Assembly (NCBI GenBank): GCA_041584055.1
Contig: JBFHER010000193.1
Location: 1-7,219 of the forward strand
Origin: JBFHER01 sp041584055
Lineage (GTDB): Bacteria; Bacteroidota; Bacteroidia; Bacteroidales; UBA5342
DNA length: 7,219 bases
Direction: 5' to 3'
The translations under genes and the position numbers were made by a program. Each line of letters begins with the position of its first letter. The stretch's first letter is position 1. Under the pieces are notes generated by a model that saw only the letters and a list, made by a program, of their open reading frames with translations, had not been told where the DNA came from and did not search any database. Below, one piece after another: positions 1 to 4,637 of this stretch.

Positions 1-2086
1 AAATAGTCACTTCAGACATTTCTTTGTTCGTTTCTATTGTCAGGAACTTTGTTGCCGGGTTAGGGTAGATTTTTATGCCTGACGGGTCGGCATTTGTTAT
101 TCCGGATGATGCAACGATGGCTTCTGAAACAGCATACAATTTCCATTCCAGGTTCCCACTGCTAACACTGCTTTTCCAAAGATTAATGAGTTGATCAACA
201 GAACCTCCCGAACCTCCATTCAATACAAAGTCAGCATCACTTTTTTTCAAGCGCACATTTCCTGATGCGAGCTCTTCTTTTAGCCAATACAGATTATAAT
301 TATCCGGATCCCACTCTGAAATAAACACCACCTGATTGTTTGCACCGCCATCTCCTCCATCAATCCAATAGTTGGTATTGAGCAACTTATAAGAATAATA
401 GCCATCGCCACGATCGTACTCAACCCAAACTGAGTTCAGATCATTTTCTTCGTAGGGATTTAGACTTAGTTGATCACCAGCTTTCATCGACCCTTCCTGA
501 CCCGCATAAATACAAAAGGTGGGCGCATTGCTTTTGGTGATTTGATAGTAGCCAGTTATATCATCATCGGAGATCTCTTCAATAATTTTTGTGGTCAAAT
601 CAATTGTAATTGTAGAATCAGATGAAAAGGTATAGGTCTTCTTTATACTGTTATACCCGGATTTAGAAATGGTAATAAGGTAACTTCCGCTGTCCAGTCC
701 AAAATGCAAGGCTCCGGCACTGTTGGTTATTCTGTTTAAGGCTTCAACTTCAATTCTGGCATCTGCAATTCCTGCTTTCGATACAGAATCACGAACGATT
801 ATTTTTAGTTTCAGAAAATCAGGGTAATCTTTCCATTTTAATTTTGCTTCTGTGGTTTCAACATTCACCCATACATCCACCTTTTCATAAGAACGGGTAT
901 ACACGTAGCCATCTTTTGTAGGGTCTCCCAAAGGCTTGCCTAAGGGGCGGTTTAGCTCCTCCAGAAAAGAAGCATCCCATTTCCAATCTTCATCATCAGC
1001 ATCAACGGATTCCTTAAAGTTAAAGTAGGCATTTGTATCGGCAATTATCAGGTATACAGCCAAAGGGAATTGAACATCTTCTCTTAAGAATCCCCGCATG
1101 TTAGCTTCATTCACTTCTGCTTCGGTTGGAGGGATTGCTGTTGTTGCTCCTCCACCCATAAAGTTCACGATTTTCCCTTTCAGCACAGCCTCTCGCGCCA
1201 GTTGCATATTCACACACCTGGCATCGGCCTCTGTTTGACGTGGATCAGTATACCGATATTGATACTCCCAACGTTCCCAGTAGGATCCATCTGCATAGTT
1301 CATATGACCTCTACTTCCTCCCCAACGCTCGTTTCTCAGGATGTTTCCAAAAAATATCTTCCCCTCAGGAAGCAGTTGAGATAAGGAGTCAAGCATTCGT
1401 ATATAATTGGTAGAAGGTTCTCCATCTGTGAAATAAAGTCCTTCATGTGAATGAACTTTATCAATGAAAACACCATCAATGAGGTCCTCATTTACCATGT
1501 TTAAAGCTGTTTTTACCCACCAGTTTCTACAACCAGGACGATCGTAATTATAGGTGTAGTACAGATCTTTAAACATCGCAAGCGTATCCTGCCCATCCAC
1601 ACCTTTTGTTAAATCACTCCATTCCCATTTATTGGCCTCGTATTCGGCATTGGCGTCGTAGCCGAAATAGTTAATCCATGTGTTCCAGTAGAAAAGTATT
1701 TTCAGGTCCGGGTTTACAGCTTTTAAGCGTGCTGCAGCTGCAAGCGTTCCTTTTTCTGTACTGCTCGTTCCCTGACTGTTATATTTTTCGAGCATCACCA
1801 TTTGATGATTTCTGGCAATCGTGTTGATGTCTGCATCAGAGAAGGCACTGCCACTTCTGATGGCCAACCACCTCGGAACTTTATCCCAGGAGAACTCAGC
1901 ATAGATGCTTGTGTCCTTTTGTGCGGGATAATCTTCGACGTACTGTGATGCCGTTTTATAAATAGAATAGTCAAATGGATCCCATGCCGAAGCAGTCGTA
2001 TTCACATCCTGTTGAACTGACTTCAATTGAGGATAACTATAAACTGACACCAGAAAGACCACCAATACCAAACCTAATTTCTTCAT
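1..2086 (-). CDS. Secreted putative glycoside hydrolase (TIM-barrel, GHL-like) with beta-trefoil and T9SS domain, partial at the C-terminus
   Basis: I read 695 codons without a stop from the ATG at 2086 to the window edge, so only the last part of the C-terminus is missing. Residues 1-19 are a signal peptide (MKK, hydrophobic core, cleavage near SYP-Q). Residues ~55-410 look like a TIM barrel of the hypothetical glycosyl hydrolase (GHL15-like) kind: strand-like ILFYWNTW (130-137), DGVFIDKV (204-211, with D204 and D209 as candidate catalytic or substrate acids), KIFFGN (243-248) and IVNFMGGG (306-313). Residues ~425-497 resemble a carboxypeptidase-regulatory-like Ig fold. Residues ~509-652 form a beta-trefoil-like domain with N-x-x-W ending at W554, W601 and W648. 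From ~667 a T9SS type A sorting domain begins (IKIYPNPATKFLTIE). The protein is probably exported to the surface or medium to bind and cleave a polysaccharide. The fold and export signals are fairly clear. The GHL15 assignment is from memory of motif style, and the substrate is unknown. It runs in the same direction as the 2493-4163 gene but is separated from it by a terminator and 406 bases. Confidence 0.8.
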   Translation of the reverse strand, partial: MKKLGLVLVVFLVSVYSYPQLKSVQQDVNTTASAWDPFDYSIYKTASQYVEDYPAQKDTSIYAEFSWDKVPRWLAIRSGSAFSDADINTIARNHQMVMLEKYNSQGTSSTEKGTLAAAARLKAVNPDLKILFYWNTWINYFGYDANAEYEANKWEWSDLTKGVDGQDTLAMFKDLYYTYNYDRPGCRNWWVKTALNMVNEDLIDGVFIDKVHSHEGLYFTDGEPSTNYIRMLDSLSQLLPEGKIFFGNILRNERWGGSRGHMNYADGSYWERWEYQYRYTDPRQTEADARCVNMQLAREAVLKGKIVNFMGGGATTAIPPTEAEVNEANMRGFLREDVQFPLAVYLIIADTNAYFNFKESVDADDEDWKWDASFLEELNRPLGKPLGDPTKDGYVYTRSYEKVDVWVNVETTEAKLKWKDYPDFLKLKIIVRDSVSKAGIADARIEVEALNRITNSAGALHFGLDSGSYLITISKSGYNSIKKTYTFSSDSTITIDLTTKIIEEISDDDITGYYQITKSNAPTFCIYAGQEGSMKAGDQLSLNPYEENDLNSVWVEYDRGDGYYSYKLLNTNYWIDGGDGGANNQVVFISEWDPDNYNLYWLKEELASGNVRLKKSDADFVLNGGSGGSVDQLINLWKSSVSSGNLEWKLYAVSEAIVASSGITNADPSGIKIYPNPATKFLTIETNKEMSEVTI

Positions 2087-2109
2087 ATTTTGACTTGCTT
2101 TTGTTTCAA

Positions 2110-2117
2110 CAAACATA
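2110..2117 (-). promoter_or_regulatory. Candidate Bacteroidetes -7 promoter element for the glycoside-hydrolase-like gene
   Basis: Read on the minus strand, the octamer is TATGTTTG, an exact match to the Bacteroidetes sigma-ABfr -7 consensus TAnnTTTG. It lies 23 bases upstream of the ATG at 2086, which would give a leader of roughly 20 bases. A TTTG -33 box at the usual ~19-base spacing is not present (the position reads AACA), so the call rests on the -7 box alone. Confidence 0.4.
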
Positions 2118-2435
2118 CATCGCAAACGAGCATTGCTGTTTATTCATTATTAATATTTCACTGAAAAATTATAATAACAAATATGTGAAGTCCATCGCTT
2201 TGTGGTGTGCTCAAATCGTTTAAAATTATGCTCTAATGTGATGCGCAAGAAAACTTTTGTTACACAGGCATTGGTGGTTCAGCTTGGATTTCTGAGGAGA
2301 GGCTAAGTGCGATCAGCCATGTTTATATAATTTGATTTTCGCAATGAAATCAGTAATTATTTTATATCCTATAACTACTTTCGCCTCACCTTTATCATTC
2401 TCAACTTTTTTAGTTATTGCTTTAACAGAAAGAAT

Positions 2436-2465
2436 AAAAAAGGGCCTGCTCTCACCAGCAGACCC
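2436..2465 (-). terminator. Rho-independent terminator of the 2493-4163 gene
   Basis: On the minus strand a 9-bp stem GGGTCTGCT / AGCAGGCCC (one G-U wobble) encloses the 6-base loop GGTGAG and is followed at once by six T residues. It begins 28 bases after the TAG stop at 2493-2495. This is a textbook intrinsic terminator and implies that the two leftward genes are transcribed separately. In the opposite direction the stem is followed only by CTATGTTTT, so bidirectional use is unlikely. Confidence 0.9.
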
Positions 2466-2492
2466 CTATGTTTTGTTATAAAGTTTAATATG

Positions 2493-4163
2493 CTATTTAA
2501 CAACGATTTGTTTTACAGCCATTCCTTTATCAGAATTTACTTTAACAAAGTATAATCCAGTGTTTAGTGTTGAAACATCAACTGTGTTATTCGTAACCTT
2601 TGTATTCATTAGTCTTTGACCCGATACTGAGAAAACCTCTACAGCATATGCTTTCACACCAGAGATGTTTAAGATGCCATCCTGTATTGGCATTGGGAAA
2701 AGACTCAGCTGGCTGGCAACTGCTGATTCAATGGCCGTTCCGGATGCTTTATCAGCATAAACAACAACAGGTGCACCCTGAACTGGGTTGTTGCTAGGAT
2801 CTGAAATCCAAATTGTAGGCAGGCCTTGTTCAACTGTTGAATTGGTCTCGTCTACAATCGCAATACACACTTGATTGCCTGCATTTGCTTTTAAATAATC
2901 AAGAACCGCATCAGAATTATAAGTATAAACCTTGTAAGTACTATCCATTACGATGTCATCAATCAGGGTTTTGGTCATGCCATCAAAAGTGGCCCCGTCA
3001 AATGCAGCTCCAAATTCACTGTAAGTAACATCGTATAATTTGTAATCAGTATTGCTTGGATCAATTGGCATTTTTGTCCAGCTACTGGCATCCTGATGAT
3101 CAAAGCATTTAATGATAAGTCCTTTGAAATCTGTTTCACTTGTTGTTCCTGCAAGGTCAAGATAAATAAATGATTTACGATCGTTCTGAAGGTCTCCATT
3201 GTCGGAATTTGCTATGGACAGCGCATTGGTCTTGTTTGCACCTCCTAAGTTCCAGAAGTTTCCCTGAGAGCGGATTACATTGTCATAAAAGGTTGTCATT
3301 TCTTTTACCAATGCAGCTTTCATCGCTGTACCATCACCTGCCACTGCACCGGCATCTACGGTTACTGTTATTGCAGAGGCTTCTGGCAGTCCGTCACAAA
3401 CCACTAAAACGGTAGTATCACCTTGCCAGATTAATGCGGGTGTCACACTTGCAGGTGCGATGGATAATTTTGATTCAACAGAAGCAACATCCATTGGTTT
3501 TGAAAATTCGATCGCTAAAGTATCTTTCGAAGTCATTCCCCAGTAGTCTTTGGCCTGTGCATTGATGTTCTTAATGCTTGCAGAAGGCGCATAAGTTACT
3601 GGAGCAGGAACAGTTATTTCCAGTGTTGGAAATCCCAAATTCCCTAATATACTAAGTTTAACTCCTGGTGTTGTAGAACGAATGAAAAGCACTGCATCTT
3701 CTCCATTGTTAATTTGAGCCTGAATGTAGCCGGTCAATGCGCCGTCAATTAACTCATAATCCATATCATCAGTTGTAATTTCAATGGAGCCCAAAACAGT
3801 ACATCCATCAGGGTAGTTTACATCAGACGCTTTATAACCTGTATAAGGCGCTTTGTAATAAATCTCAACTGTTGCAGGAAGTGATCCTGCGGTAATTTTC
3901 TCATAGTGAAACTTGAATTTGGCTGAAATAACCGGTTGACTCACCATGCTAGCCACCTTAAATACATTTATCCCGTGTGTGATTTTTGGCGTTACAAGAT
4001 CTTCTTCAACCCACATACGGGCCCAGTTCCAATCAACTTTGTCCACATTGTATAGATAGTTTGCACCAGTCCCTGCAACGAAGGTCTCGGTCACCTGTCC
4101 TACCATGGATGAAGTTAGAAACAAACTTAAAAGAGCAAAAAGATAGAGTTTAGTTTTTTTCAT
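2493..4163 (-). CDS. Secreted T9SS-sorted beta-sandwich/Ig-like protein, probably surface carbohydrate-binding
   Basis: This is a complete 556-residue protein, ATG at 4163 and TAG at 2493-2495. Residues 1-22 are a signal peptide (MKKTK, hydrophobic core, cleavage near MVG-Q). Residues ~24-187 are a beta-strand-rich module that ends GFPTLEITVP (177-186) and resembles DNRLRE/CBM96-type sandwiches. Residues ~192-293 look like a bacterial Ig-like (Big_5/SbsA type) domain with the tell-tale LAIEFSKPMD (216-225). Residues ~295-456 form a second sandwich with a similar closing strand, GLPTIWISDP (447-456). Residues ~484-556 are a T9SS type A sorting domain: LSLFPMP (486-492), VEVFSVSGQRL and TGLYFVKV, ending KQIVVK. 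No enzyme motif was recognised. I infer a secreted or cell-surface binding or scaffold protein serving the same glycan as its neighbours. Its first motif is FPMP rather than the usual YPNP, a tolerated-looking variation. The start is fixed by the signal peptide. No Shine-Dalgarno is visible. A strong terminator lies just downstream. Confidence 0.85.
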   Translation of the reverse strand: MKKTKLYLFALLSLFLTSSMVGQVTETFVAGTGANYLYNVDKVDWNWARMWVEEDLVTPKITHGINVFKVASMVSQPVISAKFKFHYEKITAGSLPATVEIYYKAPYTGYKASDVNYPDGCTVLGSIEITTDDMDYELIDGALTGYIQAQINNGEDAVLFIRSTTPGVKLSILGNLGFPTLEITVPAPVTYAPSASIKNINAQAKDYWGMTSKDTLAIEFSKPMDVASVESKLSIAPASVTPALIWQGDTTVLVVCDGLPEASAITVTVDAGAVAGDGTAMKAALVKEMTTFYDNVIRSQGNFWNLGGANKTNALSIANSDNGDLQNDRKSFIYLDLAGTTSETDFKGLIIKCFDHQDASSWTKMPIDPSNTDYKLYDVTYSEFGAAFDGATFDGMTKTLIDDIVMDSTYKVYTYNSDAVLDYLKANAGNQVCIAIVDETNSTVEQGLPTIWISDPSNNPVQGAPVVVYADKASGTAIESAVASQLSLFPMPIQDGILNISGVKAYAVEVFSVSGQRLMNTKVTNNTVDVSTLNTGLYFVKVNSDKGMAVKQIVVK

Positions 4164-4263
4164 AATTACAGTTTTTAAATTAATAATTTCTATTGGTCTT
4201 TATCATTATTATCTTAATGTAAAAGAACAACAATTTCATAGAAAATATTCTAATTATTTACTC

Positions 4264-4292
4264 GAAATATATGAATTTACAATCATTATCAA
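4264..4292 (-). promoter_or_regulatory. Weak candidate promoter for the 2493-4163 gene
   Basis: On the minus strand, TATATTTC (4264-4271) matches five of the six fixed positions of TAnnTTTG. A TTG (4290-4292) lies 18 bases further upstream, close to the expected -33 spacing. The leader would be about 95 bases. Such motifs are common in AT-rich DNA, so this is tentative. Confidence 0.25.
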
Positions 4293-4364
4293 CCCTCTGA
4301 AAAGTGCTCAATAAAAGTGAATCATCAGAATTTATATGAGTGATTTACCTGCAGAATGGCGTGT

Positions 4365-4417
4365 TGATCCTTGCATTCCTAAATGGTCGGGGAGGTGTTT
4401 TATTGCAAGTTGGATCA
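4365..4417. repeat. Imperfect inverted repeat in the divergent intergenic region
   Basis: The left arm TGATCCTTGCA (4365-4375) pairs with the right arm TGCAAGTTGGATCA (4404-4417), giving 11 paired bases with a 3-base bulge (GTT) and a 28-base loop. There is no T-run after it, so it does not look like a terminator. It could be a pair of operator half-sites or chance. Confidence 0.3.
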
Positions 4418-4567
4418 TCATTCATAAGCAGTCCAAAACCTAAATCGATATAAATATTTCATCAAATAGTATGATTATTTCACATCTGATTTTGTAATTG
4501 GCAGGGATAGAGGTGTTTAGTTTTTGCCTCATTGATAGACTCTGCAAGTAAGCCTGTAAAGCGCATT

Positions 4568-4575
4568 TATATTTG
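4568..4575 (+). promoter_or_regulatory. Candidate Bacteroidetes -7 promoter element for the sulfatase gene
   Basis: TATATTTG is an exact match to TAnnTTTG. Transcription would start near 4580, giving a leader of about 55-60 bases to the preferred ATG at 4638. No TTTG is seen at the normal -33 spacing (the closest is TCTG at 4541-4544, 23 bases away), which would fit a promoter that needs an activator. Confidence 0.45.
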
Positions 4576-4598
4576 TTACATTTACATTTATGCAAAAT

Positions 4599-4612
4599 GA
4601 TCCATATGGATC
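4599..4612. promoter_or_regulatory. 14-bp perfect palindrome in the sulfatase leader, possible operator
   Basis: GATCCATATGGATC reads identically on both strands. It sits about 20 bases downstream of the predicted transcription start and 25 bases before the preferred start codon at 4638, a position where a repressor could act. The GATCC half-site recurs in the inverted repeat at 4365-4417. Function is inference only. Confidence 0.3.
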
Positions 4613-4637
4613 TTTAGATGGGTTTAAAATGTATTTT

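Larger units (their letters stand above)
2087..2492. other. Intergenic region between two leftward genes
   Basis: This 406-base AT-rich stretch contains no credible gene. The end near 2087-2120 carries the leader and probable promoter of the leftward glycoside-hydrolase-like gene. The end near 2436-2465 carries the terminator of the leftward gene that stops at 2493. The middle, about 2160-2430, shows nothing I can name apart from a weak GATTT/AAATC stem around 2332-2349. An 82-codon rightward open frame enters this region from 1975, but most of it is antisense to the neighbouring gene and it has no family resemblance. Confidence 0.7.
4164..4637. other. Divergent intergenic region between the T9SS protein and the sulfatase
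   Basis: This 474-base AT-rich region separates the start of the leftward 556-residue protein gene from that of the rightward sulfatase gene. It contains a weak leftward promoter candidate near 4264-4292, a rightward -7 element at 4568-4575, an imperfect inverted repeat at 4365-4417 and a perfect 14-bp palindrome at 4599-4612. I found no credible protein gene, tRNA or recognisable riboswitch. The stretch from about 4300 to 4560 is otherwise unexplained. Confidence 0.7.

Noticed and set aside
1975..2223. Rightward 82-codon open frame running out of the glycoside-hydrolase gene into the intergenic region
   Set aside because: About half is antisense to the signal-peptide region of the leftward gene; no family resemblance, no promoter and a low-complexity C-terminus.
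2332..2349. GATTT...AAATC stem in the intergenic region, considered as a second terminator
   Set aside because: The stem is only five AT-rich pairs and no T-run follows in either direction.
2600..3415. Several short open frames of 63-81 codons in both directions
   Set aside because: All overlap the complete T9SS-sorted protein gene in other frames; their composition (Leu/His/Gln-rich) is typical of shadow translations.
4590..4592. ATG at 4590 as the sulfatase start
   Set aside because: It lies only about 10 bases from the predicted transcription start and would place 16 polar residues before the signal peptide. ATG 4638 gives a normal leader, though 4629 cannot be excluded.
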